Notes: generated by a model not told the origin, from the letters alone. 64,000 nt of DNA from Gavia stellata (GCF_030936135.1 NC_082603.1:17328880-17392879), one strand, 5' to 3'. Counted from the stretch's first letter, positions 49,601-60,809 are shown. Numbers and translations are program-made.

Positions 49601-52600
49601 TCTTAAATAAGCCAGATTTAAAAATTAATGTGGCAATTGCAGTTTTTCCATAACTATGGTCTTAACTATCTTTGATTGCTGAACTAAACAAAAAGTGACA
49701 TATTTTTTCAGTGCTGCTAAAAACTTACTTCTCTCTCTAAGCTACTAGTTTTTGAAGCCTTCTTCGATAGGTCTTCCTGTATGATTTGAAACTGACTGGC
49801 TCTCTGAGCCATGCTGGTCTTCAAAGAAGAATTCTCATCATCTGCTTTTGACAATTTAGTGCGTAACTCTTCTATCTCCTTCTGGAATCTTCGCCTCTCC
49901 TTTTCAAATTGCTTGCTGATAAGTTCCAACTGTTGACATTTTCTTCTCTCTTGAAGTATAAAAAATAAATTTAAGATTAAATTCATAAAAGAACATACAA
50001 ACTATCACTCAAGCAAATAATAATACAAACCAAATAGAGGAGAAATAAAATTTAATGACAGCATATGGAACTAACACATATAGTATTCAGACACAAGACT
50101 GTTTATTTTTTCCCTGTGATGTAACTGAAAGCTGTGACTCATGAAAACAAACAAAAAACCCCCAACCAAACAAAAAACCCCCACAAACAAACAAAAAAAA
50201 TTGAAGACAGAATCATTATATAGGTGCCCTGAAGTAACTTCATGGAGCAGTCCTAATAGTGATCACAGAAGTGACTGCAGAAATTCTGCAACAGCAGGAT
50301 ATAGAGAAAAGAATCAATGAAAATATGGGGACCTTAGCCTACATAAAGAAAAAATACGTGGTTCTATTTCAACACAACTCATAGCTTGGATATTGCTGAA
50401 TAAGTAACTTAACTAGCAAAAGGAAGAAGAATATTGTGCCTGGAGAACATGACAATTTCCAGAATTCCAAGGTGGCAAAATGCTCCTCTGCTCAACCAAA
50501 CCATATCTGTTAGTTCACAGAGATATATTTAAAAAACCTAAAAACTATTTATACCCCACCAAAGAAACTCCTATTCTGTGGATTAATCAGACAGAACTGC
50601 ACAGCTATTTCTGTAAGCTTACCTCCTTGACTTCTGATCAATTTGACAGGCTCTGTTTCCAGGCCACATAACCTGCTACTTTCTTGTCCTTCATTATCAT
50701 TAGAAAAATGCTCAGCTCCATTACAGATAGTTAAGTTTGCACAAGGCTTTTGAATTTCTGCTTCTTTCATTGCTGGTATAATGCTATTATAAAGGAGGAG
50801 AGAATTATTTAATTTTCTTTCTACATGTTAGTTCTAATACCACCTTATTATCTGCTTATTCTTGCCATAATTCAGTAACCAGAAAGTTATACCTTAGGTC
50901 TGCAATCAAAGGTTTATTTGATTCACAACAAGATTCAGAGAGAGCTTCTTTTGCTGAGGAACTGGATAGCTGGTGCTTCAAGTCCTGCCATTTAAACTAA
51001 AAGTTAAGGGAAAACCAAGATCAGTGCAAAGATTGACTTTTTCTTGCTTCACAGCGTGATTAATTCATATGTTATACTAGCACATAAAATTTAAGACACA
51101 TACACCAGGATGTTAAAAGTTTGGATAACTTATCTTTAAAATTATTCTCCTAAGTGCATGCTTGCAGAGCACTGCAGCTTTGTCTCACATTAGTAGAAAT
51201 TATAGGCATTAAGACCCTCTGAAACTGAGACCATTCCTTTAGATATCTTTGCACAGGTACTGAAACACAAACATTTTTGCTATGAAAAATTAATTAAATG
51301 GAGATACTATGAATAATTCCATGTTTTGAACTTCTCACATCATGCTTCCTTTCAGATTTTGATGACTGCATTTAATACCATTTTCTCCTCAAGTTACAGA
51401 AGGCTTCTGAATATTCCACTAAATTACTAGAATAATCCTGATTTTTTCCAGAACATGTAAATGTATTTTCCAGAAGGGCCCTAAAACAATTTTTAAGGCT
51501 CTTCCAAGTGAACGTTTATGGTCACAACAGCCCAAAACATCATTTTTATACAAAATTACTATATTCTCTTCAGTAGAGGTCACTTTGGCAATTCCAAAAC
51601 CATACAGAAAGGATAATTTCAGTTTTGTTTTAGTTACAGCTGCTCACATTTATACTTCAAAAATAAAGATCTCTGATGCAATCTGTACTCCTGACCTCAT
51701 ATGTCTCTCCAGCCCTTCCTGACTTCCCAAACAGCTCCTCCAGTAACTCCAGTCAGTTCACAACTTTAAGTTTTTTACATGACTCTTCCAATCACTCAGC
51801 TTAGTGATAAATTTCACCAGTACAAGCTTCAGGCTCATAAACCAAGGTTCATCCTGGTAAAACAAAAGTTCCTTCGCAGCCAGGGAAGGAGTGCTTTCTC
51901 TTTCCCAGCAAAAAAAAGTTCCTACAAACATCTTTCCTGCCCTAATTTCTCCGCCTCTGAGGTTCACACATCAGCTCTGGCTGTGTGACACAATGTGTCT
52001 GCCATACGGGAAATGTCATACTGTTCTACTGAGAAGAACCTCAGCATCATATAATAGGACATCACCATGTTTTAGAGAATATGCCTTTATCTGAAGAATC
52101 AATGCATAGAACAGAGGAATGGAAAGTGTAATTTTAAATGCTTGCTGATTAATCAATTCCAAAGCACCTATTCCTTGTTCTTGAATGAGAAGACAAAAGT
52201 AAAATATTTAAATTAAGAAAACATTTCATCCGTGCATCTTGAAAACCAAAGATATTTTACTCAGATTATTTCTCAAGAATGTCACAGGATTTCCATGCAA
52301 TGTCAGTTAGAATTTTTTAAGACACATAATACAATTTGTAAGGATGTATCAGTTACTGTACCTCTTCAGATGTACTTAGAGACCACTGGAAAATAATGGT
52401 TTCTAGTATGTTGAGCTCTGCCCTTGAATCCTCAATTTCTTGATGGCATAATTTCAAGCTGTTATGTTGCTGTGCAGTAAATGCTCTGAGCTCTGCATTT
52501 TCACTTATTAGAGCATTTTTCTCTTTAAGTGCTATTTCTTTTTCACTAAGTTCACTCTCAAGCTCAATGATCTTCTGATCAGACCGAGTCAGCATTGATA

Positions 52601-55600
52601 CCATTTCAGCGTTCTTTGCCTCTAGAGTCTTCATTTCTTCTTTTGTGCTATGAGTCTCTTCCTTTAATTGCCTAAATAAAGTATATCCATTTAAAAAGGT
52701 ATAGCTCAACACAGAGAAGTAGACTAGGATTTTCATTATTAAAAGTACTAGAAAAACACACCATAACTATACTGTTTTACTAGCTTCCTCCTCTCTCAAA
52801 AAGTAGGATTGGCTCTATACAAAGGCTAGAAAACTTTTCACTGCTTTACTAAGCTTTCACTGTTCTTAAGGACTGAAATGCAAACTGCTATCAGCAAACA
52901 AAAAGAGATACTTTTCACTCTTAAGCAACTTCATTAAGTTTTAACCACTATCAGGAGAGTCACTGGTAGGAAACGGATCAAGGTGGCTTTACCTGTGCTG
53001 AAGCCAAGGAAATCTATGAACAGGATAAAATAACTACATACCTAAATTGCCAATGGATCAAGATAATGTACTAAGACTGAGCTAGTCAAACATTCTGCTA
53101 CTAACAAGACAGGGAGGAGTCCCGTTTCTTCTCTCCCCTTGTATCTGACTGTACGGTGAGCAAATTGTATTTTTAGCCCATCACAAGTTATTCACTTGAA
53201 GTACCTGTTGATTTAGCAAACTGAATTAGCTTGGCAAAGGTCCTCATGAGTGCCAAACCCAGTGCAAGTTAGCAGAGAAAAGAGGGCAGTCTAGAAGAAA
53301 GAACCCCATCAGCAGCAGAGAGCTATTAAACAGGCTCAGGCTACCGTAAGGGTCCTCACATGCTGGCCACCCTTGCCAAAATGGCCTAAAGAACAATTGT
53401 TAAGACAGGAATGTGGGTGCGGACAGCACATGTGAATGGGATACCCAAAACTTTCTGAGACGGTGTTTGTCCAAACCTAATAACACTAAAGACCACCAGC
53501 TGCTAGTTGTCTTCCCTCATTAAAGTAATGAGGGAATTAACCAGAACACTTCTGAAAGAAAACAGGGTTCAGCTTGAAAAGAAACATACAAAAATTTGTA
53601 ACAGTGGGAAAGGATCTTGAAGTGGAAACAGAGTAGCAGCCAAAACCTGGTTTGACACTTCCAGAAGTTGCAGCCAGCATCACAACCTCCATTCAGGCCT
53701 GAGTGCAGCCTCCCCATCTGATGCGAAGAGTATCCCTCATTCTAGCTAGGGACTGACCATACGGTGTGCAAGAAGTAGGGACTCACACCTGGAGGTGTAA
53801 GTGAATTCATAGGGTGCTTTCTCTTTGGCATGTACGTTAGCAGGCTGTAGGCAGCAGAACAGGTATACATAAAGCCACAGTACCCACATCTCCCACAGAA
53901 GCCGTGTGCGAGCAAGGGAACCTACGCTCCCAGAAGGCTTGGTGGGGTGTTGCTTGTTACTGTGAATAGGTGGTAGCATGTGGGATTAGAACTTTTAAGG
54001 ATCAGTTATAGAAAGGCATTTAGAATTTTTTAAGTGTATGCTAACATTTTTCACCTGTTTAGTATTATGGTTTGTCTGTTGTATTGCTGATACTGAGCCT
54101 AAGTATTCACTGATGCTGGTCCTGATTTGGTTTGAACTACGCAAATTGAGCAGTATGCTCACAGTGACAGTTGTAACATGCAATTTCTTCTCAAATAACT
54201 GTATAGAAATTTTTAAAAGCCTTTGCATTACCTTAATTGCTCTTCTAGGATGTCTAGATCCTTTCTGTAGCTGACACACTTTTCATGCAACTTCTCTTTT
54301 TCTTTTTCACAATTAAACAAACGTTTTCCCAAGATTACTTCTTCAGCTTTAACCTTAAAAAGCAATTTTTTCATTACTGTACAACAATAATCTAAGCTTC
54401 TATGGCCAACAGGCTTTTTTAAAAGAATACTATAAACACTATGGTGTTTCTTTTTTTCTTTCTGGTAAGCCTGTAGATAATTCTATTGCTCACTGTTGTG
54501 AATAAAAGGAGAGGGGCAAAGAAGTTTTCTTCTGTCATTTGGGTAAAAAGTAATGTTATTTTGGTTAAATATTTTAGAGCATATTTGTGGTTGGCAATCT
54601 CCTTCCACAAAGAAAGAAGCCTAATCAAATGAAATTTCTCTGTAAGAGCTAACTGTCTCAGGCCTGTATTTTCTCTTCCCACAAGGCAGGGAGCATTAAC
54701 AATTTTGACCACTGGAACTTTGAGAGACGACTGCATTTTCATCTTGGCTTTTCTCTAGGTCATGTTTCATTGAACAGGTTATACAGATGGAGTCAAAAGA
54801 GTTCTTTTAAAAGGATCATATACTTTTAAAATATAAAATTCCCAGTTGGCAAGCAAGAGACAGATGAAACAGCAGCAGTATTAGGATACCTCAAAGATGC
54901 AGACTCTCCAGACTGTGTGAAGACAGTCTACAACTAGATAACTGAAGTTATCACCACAAACAGTTGCTCACCCTATCCCACCCCTCTTAAGACTTTGCCA
55001 CCAACAAGCAGAAACAGTTGACCCACTGTTTGCTGCCCAGCTTACTGGAAGAAGCAAAATCCTAATAGCATGGCAAAAACAAGTGAAGAAAAAACCTCTT
55101 ACCTTTTCTAATTTTTCAGTTATTTTCTCTTTATACTTTTTGAAAGCTCTTGTCAGCTCTTCCACGTTCAACAAAGCTTCATTTCTTTGCTGTTCTGCTC
55201 TGCAAAGAAGCATACCAATTTTAAAAATCACAAACTTGTCATTATGTAACTACCTCCTCCAGTTACTGAAAACAAATACTAAATTAACTTCTCCAGGTAA
55301 CTCCCTTCCTTCTTCCAGCTTTCCAAGCCCTAGATAAAAAAGTTTCATGAGGCATAAATTAATTTTAAATATAATTTTTGCATATTAACATAAACAAAAT
55401 TCCAGTAAGTCTAAGAATGTAAAAATAAACACTTTTGATTTCCCTTCAAAAAGAGTTTGATTCAAATCATCCTCCTGTCCACACCAGTAAAAGCCTGTTT
55501 TAGGGACTGGGATAGCATGCATGATAAGGAAGCAGAAGATAACAGTGCTCCTTAAAATTCAAACTGCTTAAGGGGAACTAGAAAAGATTTTGATACTGAA

Positions 55601-58600
55601 GGGAGCTCTTGTGACAGAATTATGACGAGACTGACAGGAACTGATCAAAGGATAAATTATTTGAGGGATACTGGAGAGATGGCATCAATAATAGTAAAGG
55701 AAGCTGAGACTGGAACGTTATTAGTTGAGCAACCATTCAAAGCAGCAACCCAGACTGCCTACTATTTCGCTCTATTACTCCGTGCCCCTGCCCCTTTTTT
55801 ACTTCCCCCTATCATTACTCACTACAGAAGAGATTGGAACAGTAGCCTCAGGACAGCTCAGGTATGCAGTCTGTTCAGGACACCCAACAGAGGCACACAA
55901 GAATTACTGCTGTGTATAAAATTTGTTTCTCTTCCAGTAAGGGAACTGCAGGGACAGGGCAAGTGCCTCATCTAAGTACAGCCTACACTCAGATAGGTGT
56001 TTCTCAGTTTGAAGATCATTGCCCATTTGGAGATAGCAAAAGTATTCAGAGAAAGGGATAAAGGGATTTCAGAATAACAAACAAAACAGTCTAAAGCACT
56101 TCAGTTTGCTTGGCCAAAGAACAGTAAGTAGTTGTAATTACTGATTAAAAGCAAACTGTAATAATTGTTAACATTAACCATAACACCATATGTTGCTTTT
56201 GACACCTGAAAGAAGCTCACTTTTTCTAAAGTACCAAAATATTTACATTTGCAACTAGTAACTTAAGTAAAGCAAGTTCCAACCCCATATGCTCTGAATG
56301 AACAGTGAACATTAATCAACACATACTTCTTCACCAGTAGCGCAAGCCCCACAGTATTTCCATTTGTCTAGTTATGGGAAGGTTAGAGGTAATTTCATGG
56401 GTAGATAAACAAGCCAAACAAGCGATTTACATTCAAAAGGCTCAAGAAAAGCTTTCTTAAGTCATTAATTCAGTTAATTTTTGCCCCAAGTAAGGCAGTT
56501 AAATGAATTGGGCAGGTAGGAATCTTCTTATTTATTCCTCTCATTTCTTTAAAATTACATTTTGGAGGTGATAGGATTATATATGGTAACTTGCAACAGT
56601 CAAAAGAAATTACCTAACCCTCCCAGCAGCCACACAACCACTAGGCTAAAGGAGGCAATAGGAAAGGGAAACGGGGATTAGGATGGAATTACAGCATCCT
56701 TTTCAATAGTACCATATAGATAGATAAGATTAAGGATAACATAAAAACGTTCTCTCAATTAGGTTGTGCTTCTATCACTTTCCTCACACCAACCCCAAAA
56801 ATACAACACTCAGTACTGTTGAATACTGAGTGCTGAGCATACACTGTAGGTTCTTGCAAGACAAAATCAAAAATAATTCAGGAAAAATGTATTCTGGACA
56901 CATTTCAGCTCTCCACTGCAGTACATCTATTTTGAAGGGAAAAAACAGGTGATAAACTAGTTACTAGTGTACAATGTCAGCCTGCAACTACCAGCAAATT
57001 TGAAGATTTAAAAAGTGTCTATTTAAATAATAAGTATTCATAAAGCAGAGAAATAATTTTATTGCACGAAGTAAACATCTGCCAACGGAAATAAACACTT
57101 ATACACTATTATTCTGTATTCAATTTATTAAAATAACTTAGCTACCTCTTTCCTTGCTTGCTTCGTTCAATTAACTCAATTTTCATATTTTTATAGTCCT
57201 TTTTATATCTTTGCAAGATGTTTTCTCTTTCCATTCCTGATTTCTGGCTTTGATCTAGTTTATCTTCTGCATCTCTAGCAAATAAACAAAGCATAATTAA
57301 AAAAATAGGAACTTTTTTGTAAAGAAACTAGATTTTTGTTGCTTTTTTCTGCACGTGATGTTTGAGAAGCGCTAGTCAAACACACTGCAACTCTCAAAAC
57401 TACGTTTGGAACACCCATATTCTCCAGACTCCCCAGCAGTATGTCTGCAGTCTGGAGTGCTGTCCAAACCTCATCAAGAGGCATCAGGTGTCATGACTGC
57501 CAAAGACCCAAATGGCTGACTCTGTGTCATGAGATCTGAACACAGAAATCACCATTTTTCTGGCAATAGGTATCATTGGTCAGGATACACACATGCTAAA
57601 CAAAGCTAAAATAGAAATTAAATTTAAGTATTTTTACTTGTTATGTGAAGACAGACTATTGAGATATTAATTTAATATTATATAGCATGAGGTTGTAAGA
57701 TAAACTGACAGCCAGGTATGTCTCCCTGACAGCCCCTGGACACTGTTTAAATTAGCTTTATTTGGCCATTTGCCTTGATTAATATATTGATGAAGAAAGA
57801 ATCCTTTACACTACATACTGCACAGTCATATTTGAAAATATGTATGCTTGTTTACTGCAGAATATAGACATTCATGTAGCATACAATCATTCTAGTCAGT
57901 TATAAGGACACATTCATGTTTAGCGTACATTATAAACTGGTTTCTTTTACCAGCCTTTATTATTTTTTCTCCATTTCCTGAAGTACATTCCCCATATACA
58001 AGATATCAGTACAAAATAAAACACCTCCCTTCTCCTATATATGGCTCCGAAATGAAAGTTTCAAGCCCCATATTACATGACCCACACAGTACCAGTAACT
58101 ATGTCATCCTGAAAAAGAAATTGGACTAGCAAGCAGACCACAATAAAATTGATTTAGAAGTACACTTATTACCTCAGAATTTTATCTTGAGCTGAAACTT
58201 CTGCTTTCAAGTTTACAATCTGTTCTTTTAACTTTGGAATGCTGACCAAACGTGTACCTAAAGTCGATTCAAGATAAGAAATCTGAAATACAAACATATT
58301 TGGGGTTTCATTAATACTTGCATATAAACCTTCAGGTGAGACGCATAAGAACAATCTGCTTACTGAATGACACAGTGCTCTCAATCTCACTGTAGAAGAT
58401 GCTTGTTCATCTACACAAACTGACCTCCAATCTTCTGCTCATGTAACAACCTTCCAGTTCCCTAGCACCATTCCAGTGTGATACGCTGTCTAACAGAGAG
58501 ATTTCTTTATATATTGACCTCGTCACTTGCTTTTCCCCAAAAGTTTATATTCCGCTATTTGTTCTTTCCATGCCAGACAGTCAAACATTTTGTTTATCTA

Positions 58601-60161
58601 CTTATTTGTACTGTCTTGGAAATAACATTTGTCAACAAAAAGCATTAAGCATAACTTTGTTTTATTAATGTTACATATAAACCAAATACAAGAATATAGT
58701 TGTCCTGAAAAAAACTGTACATACAAGCATACATTAAATCAGTAATGATTTATTAGATACAATGTTTCCTTCTAACTCACCTTCACTTTTTCAAAATAGC
58801 AATATTAATCCAACCTGAAAGATCAACATTTTTCATTTCCTAGACAAACGACTACTGTGCCATTATTATTCACATTAATCTTAATGTAGCTCAGATACAT
58901 GAACATACAGTACTAAATAAATTATTGAACTATTTTCTTACATAATGTATTCTTCATTCTGTGAATTACTGGCTTTAGATTAAACTTTGGAAGATGAATA
59001 GATAGAATTCATAATTAATATAGTTGTTTTGGTCATGGAGAAACAGATTCCAAACTATTCTGTTCCAAGATTAATACTGCATATTATGAAAAAAATAGAA
59101 TATTGAAACTTTAAAGTTTAAATATTGAATTTAGATAGATTAAGACAAGACAAAAAAATAGCATGTTCTGCTTGGAATTACAGACTCAAAAGTCATGGTC
59201 ACTGGCACGGTTTTTGGGGTTTGTTTTTCTTTTTGATGAACACACTAAAGATACATACTCTTGTTTTTGACCGCATCAATTCAAAATTCATTGTTTCCAC
59301 TCTGTTCTTTAGGTAGTAGTTCTGAGAATCCAAAAATACATTTTGCTCATGAAGGGCATCCAGCTTCTCCTTAAGACATTCATTTTCTTCCACAGTTTTA
59401 TGAGAAGTTGTGGACACTGAGTAAGACTAGACATTAAAAAGAGTTATATATATATACACCCACTTATATATGCATATTTAAGTAATACATACATCAATGG
59501 AAACTCTGCAGAACAAATGTATTTAAATCATATTATGTTTAAGAGTGCACCATGATATAATTGCCCAATGCTAGACTGTATCAACTCCAAGCCCTAAAAG
59601 CAAAAAAAAAAAATTCATAAACATAACAAAGAATAGAAAACAAAAAGTAATAAAAATAAATTACATACTGCAATATTTACTTCAGATTTTCTTTGAAAAT
59701 CCTGGCAAGATGTTTTACCAGCATTCTTCTTACAGTTGGAAATGCCTTGATAGTTGCAATTAGGCTGAACAAGGTCCTCCAGAGTGAAGTCTACAGCCTC
59801 ATCGAAGCAGTGGCCATAATGTTCACTTGTCCTAGTGCTGGGGGGGGAATAAAAAGCTGCTACACCATTTTTTCTTTATTATTTTTAAAACGCTTATAAA
59901 GAGTCTTCAAAAGAAAAGCATGAAAGGACCTACTTGCAATAATCTATTGCACTGAATAAGACAGATTTACCCTACAAGAAATAGGGTGTTCTTATTCCCA
60001 AACGCACTCATACCTGGAAAGCTCCTCCTCTACAGTTTGTAGGTTTTTTTCAGTTCTCCTCAGCTGATTCCGTAATGACTGTAAATTTGCAAGCAGGTCT
60101 TCATCAGCAGCACTTTTAGAGCAAGTCCACATACTATATTCCATTGGTACCACACATATGG
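37593..60161 (-). CDS. CCDC18: CCDC18, coiled-coil centriolar-satellite protein (coding span, 24 exons supported)
   Basis: Twenty-three confident coding exons (60,144 down to 38,144) join in one frame to 1,115 residues, and a twenty-fourth (37,593-37,673) adds 27. The order and wording follow human CCDC18 (1,454 aa) exon by exon, for example RQRNEAL-type, TSEQNxxLQxTL and [18 protein letters not shown] segments. The protein is almost wholly heptad-like and rich in E, K, Q and L, with no enzyme motif. Human CCDC18 is reported at centriolar satellites and centrosomes, probably as a scaffold. The start is the ATG at 60,144, at the end of a short 5' UTR portion of exon 2. It shares a CpG-island promoter head to head with TMED5. 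About 90 mammalian residues between exons 24 and 25 and about 240 at the C-terminus are missing or decayed, so the 3' end is unresolved. Confidence 0.93.
38144..38287 (-). CDS. CCDC18: CCDC18 exon 24
   Basis: Residues 1068-1115, [20 protein letters not shown] then [20 protein letters not shown] and EM. The donor is ATG|GTAAAA. If it were skipped and the intron read, 31 further codons would precede a stop. Confidence 0.94.
38722..38838 (-). CDS. CCDC18: CCDC18 exon 23
   Basis: Residues 1029-1067, [20 protein letters not shown] then [12 protein letters not shown]; human has [19 protein letters not shown]. The donor is ACAG|GTAATT. Confidence 0.96.
39939..40038 (-). CDS. CCDC18: CCDC18 exon 22
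   Basis: Residues 995-1028, [20 protein letters not shown] then WELKQRAAQ. This is the most conserved segment against human, where the last 19 residues are identical. The donor is TCAG|GTCAGA. Confidence 0.97.
40612..40825 (-). CDS. CCDC18: CCDC18 exon 21
   Basis: Residues 924-994 plus two bases, [20 protein letters not shown] and [20 protein letters not shown]. The acceptor is GTAAAATAG and the donor TCAG|GTAAGC. Confidence 0.96.
41434..41510 (+). repeat. G/T-rich tract with five or more G runs
   Basis: G runs at 41,435-41,437, 41,450-41,453, 41,461-41,466, 41,468-41,471, 41,487-41,491 and 41,504-41,507, separated by T-rich spacers. A potential G-quadruplex on the strand opposite the CCDC18 transcript, in its intron 20. 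Confidence 0.7.
41705..41868 (-). CDS. CCDC18: CCDC18 exon 20
   Basis: Residues 869-923 plus one base, with [19 protein letters not shown] and [20 protein letters not shown], matching human LKRDGENKAMHLSQLDMIL. The donor is GAGG|GTAATT. Confidence 0.95.
42328..42470 (-). CDS. CCDC18: CCDC18 exon 19
   Basis: Residues 822-868 plus two bases, [20 protein letters not shown] then [20 protein letters not shown]. The donor is TCAG|GTAGGT. Confidence 0.95.
42915..43082 (-). CDS. CCDC18: CCDC18 exon 18
   Basis: Residues 766-821, [20 protein letters not shown] then [18 protein letters not shown]. It includes a His/Gln-rich run, also present in human. The donor is ACAG|GTACAG. Confidence 0.96.
44429..44545 (-). 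CDS. CCDC18: CCDC18 exon 17
   Basis: Residues 727-765, [20 protein letters not shown] and [10 protein letters not shown]; human has VRQLDSALEICKEELVLHL. The acceptor is TCAACTAG and the donor AGAG|GTAACA. Confidence 0.95.
45914..45991 (-). CDS. CCDC18: CCDC18 exon 16
   Basis: Residues 701-726, [20 protein letters not shown] and REETIK. A small exon with the donor AAA|GTTAGT, weaker than its neighbours. Confidence 0.92.
46573..46707 (-). CDS. CCDC18: CCDC18 exon 15
   Basis: Residues 656-700, [17 protein letters not shown] then [19 protein letters not shown]. The start is placed at the acceptor GGACAG (46,707); a second AG six bases inside (after CTTCAG) is possible and would drop two residues. 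Confidence 0.92.
47485..47616 (-). CDS. CCDC18: CCDC18 exon 14
   Basis: Residues 612-655, with [20 protein letters not shown], nearly the same as human. The acceptor is GTTTTCCAG and the donor CTA|GTAAGA. Confidence 0.95.
48809..48919 (-). CDS. CCDC18: CCDC18 exon 13
   Basis: Residues 575-611, [20 protein letters not shown] and NTELEQELM. The acceptor is TAATTTCAG and the donor ATG|GTAAAA. Confidence 0.95.
49729..49949 (-). CDS. CCDC18: CCDC18 exon 12
   Basis: Residues 501-574, [20 protein letters not shown] and [20 protein letters not shown]. Strong coiled coil, closely matching human. The donor is GAA|GTAAGT. Confidence 0.96.
50151..50202 (-). repeat. A/C-rich tract, complement of the T/G-rich tracts
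   Basis: CAAACAAAAAACCCCCAACC is followed by a close copy, CAAACAAAAAACCCCCAC, then CAAACAAACA and a run of A. On the minus strand this reads TTTTTTGTTTG and GGGGGTTTTTTG, like the tracts at 36.4 and 41.45 kb. It lies in CCDC18 intron 11. Confidence 0.7.
50623..50783 (-). CDS. CCDC18: CCDC18 exon 11
   Basis: Residues 447-500 plus one base, with [13 protein letters not shown] and [13 protein letters not shown]; human has KEAEIQKLHANLT and [13 protein letters not shown]. The donor is GGAG|GTAAGC. Confidence 0.95.
50893..50996 (-). CDS. CCDC18: CCDC18 exon 10
   Basis: Residues 413-446 plus two bases, [18 protein letters not shown] then [13 protein letters not shown], matching human CCEANKLVISELR. 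It breaks the continuous coiled coil. Confidence 0.93.
52362..52671 (-). CDS. CCDC18: CCDC18 exon 9
   Basis: Residues 309-412, the longest exon found. It has [20 protein letters not shown] and [20 protein letters not shown]; human has LCQQEIESSRVELRSLEKII. The donor is AGAG|GTACAG. Confidence 0.95.
53090..53990. other. GC-richer block in CCDC18 intron 8, possible decayed repeat
   Basis: About 900 bases with fewer A/T runs and more GC than the introns around it, no splice-supported exon and no match to CCDC18. The style (scattered CpG, TGGCC and CCCAGAAGG-type text) suggests a fixed interspersed element, but no terminal repeats or poly(A) tail could be found, so the class is unknown. Confidence 0.35.
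54232..54353 (-). CDS. CCDC18: CCDC18 exon 8
   Basis: Residues 269-308 plus two bases, [20 protein letters not shown] and [10 protein letters not shown]. The acceptor is CTTTTTAAG, an AAG acceptor rather than CAG or TAG. Confidence 0.93.
55103..55199 (-). CDS. CCDC18: CCDC18 exon 7
   Basis: Residues 236-268, [20 protein letters not shown] and ITEKLEK; human reads [20 protein letters not shown]. The donor is AAAAG|GTAAGAG. Confidence 0.95.
55622..57120. other. CCDC18 intron 6 interior, nothing coding recognised
   Basis: Between exons 6 and 7. Plus-strand open frames of up to 117 codons at 55.6-56.0 kb overlap each other and have no domain. The only structure noted is a short perfect hairpin at 56,807-56,832. 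Confidence 0.5.
56807..56832. repeat. Short perfect inverted repeat
   Basis: CACTCAGTA and TACTGAGTG form a 9-bp stem around the 8-base loop CTGTTGAA, in CCDC18 intron 6. Too short to call an RNA gene. Confidence 0.6.
57146..57274 (-). CDS. CCDC18: CCDC18 exon 6
   Basis: Residues 193-235 plus two bases, [20 protein letters not shown] and onward to ERSKQGKR. Coiled coil. The acceptor is TTTGCTAG and the donor AGAG|GTAGC. Confidence 0.93.
58173..58282 (-). CDS. CCDC18: CCDC18 exon 5
   Basis: Residues 157-192 plus two bases, [20 protein letters not shown] then [14 protein letters not shown]; human has [14 protein letters not shown]. The donor is TGAG|GTAAT. Confidence 0.95.
59259..59426 (-). 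CDS. CCDC18: CCDC18 exon 4
   Basis: Residues 101-156, with [20 protein letters not shown] and [10 protein letters not shown], matching human LREKLNKLRQQNACL and HFELTQSRAK. The acceptor is AATGTCTAG and the donor AGA|GTATGT. Confidence 0.93.
59669..59837 (-). CDS. CCDC18: CCDC18 exon 3
   Basis: Residues 44-100. A less helical stretch with [18 protein letters not shown] and [12 protein letters not shown]. The acceptor is CCCCCCCAG and the donor GCA|GTATGT. Confidence 0.88.
60014..60144 (-). CDS. CCDC18: CCDC18 exon 2, first coding exon
   Basis: Residues 1-43 plus two bases, beginning [32 protein letters not shown] matches human LLANVASLRHEL. The exon itself starts at 60,161 after TGTTTTAG; the donor is CCAG|GTATGAG. 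Confidence 0.92.
60134..60157 (-). other. CCDC18: Upstream ORF overlapping the CCDC18 start codon
   Basis: An ATG at 60,157 in the same exon, 13 bases before the main ATG and out of frame, opens a seven-codon frame (MCGTNGI) whose TAG lies just past the main start. Both ATGs have weak -3 contexts (C). Such an arrangement usually lowers initiation at the main start. Confidence 0.6.
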
Positions 60162-60809
60162 CTAAAACAATATTTAATATTAAAACACTGCTAAATATAT
60201 GTGAATACTATTTGCAAAGATACTTTTAAAGATACCGAAATAAGGCAAATAGAAAAAAAGGAAAGGAGAAAAAATACAAAAAAAAGGAAATACTGAATTT
60301 CCAAATGTAAATGCATTTAGCACACTACCTCTTCGCACACTCACTAGATAAAAATTACTCTGTACAAATTGTCTTTTTTGAGAAAAAGAGTTCTCTATGC
60401 GTTCATGAAGTATGAGAAGCTTCATGAATCGCCACTTCCGAAAACTGAAAAAAACCTGCTATACGTTAGTTGCCAAAAATCTCTTCTACAAGAGGACCAG
60501 CGCCAGCGCGGCGGCGTCGCTTAGCGACGGCAGTCGCCGCTCCCGTGGGGCGCCCGGCGGCGGAGGGGCCGCGCACGCCGAGGACCCAGAGCGATGGGGC
60601 CTAGGCTAGCCGAGAGCTGGCGGCATCGGGCGCTCGCCTGCCTCAGCGCCCTCCAGCCAGCCGCCCGCCAGCCCCGAGGGGAAGGGAGAGGCAGAAAGGG
60701 GCTATCCCTCGGCTCCGAGAAGACTCCTGTCGGTAACAGCGGCGCCTCGGAGCCCCCTCCAAGCACCCCGCTTCCCTCCCCACAGAAGTCCCCAGGGCCC
60801 GGTCCTCAC

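Noticed and set aside
55622-55975. 117-codon plus-strand frame in CCDC18 intron 6
   Set aside because: No splice context or recognisable family, and overlapped by other frames in the same interval. Chance length is plausible.
56807-56832. Hairpin considered as a microRNA precursor
   Set aside because: A 9-bp stem is far shorter than a microRNA precursor, and the flanks do not extend the pairing.
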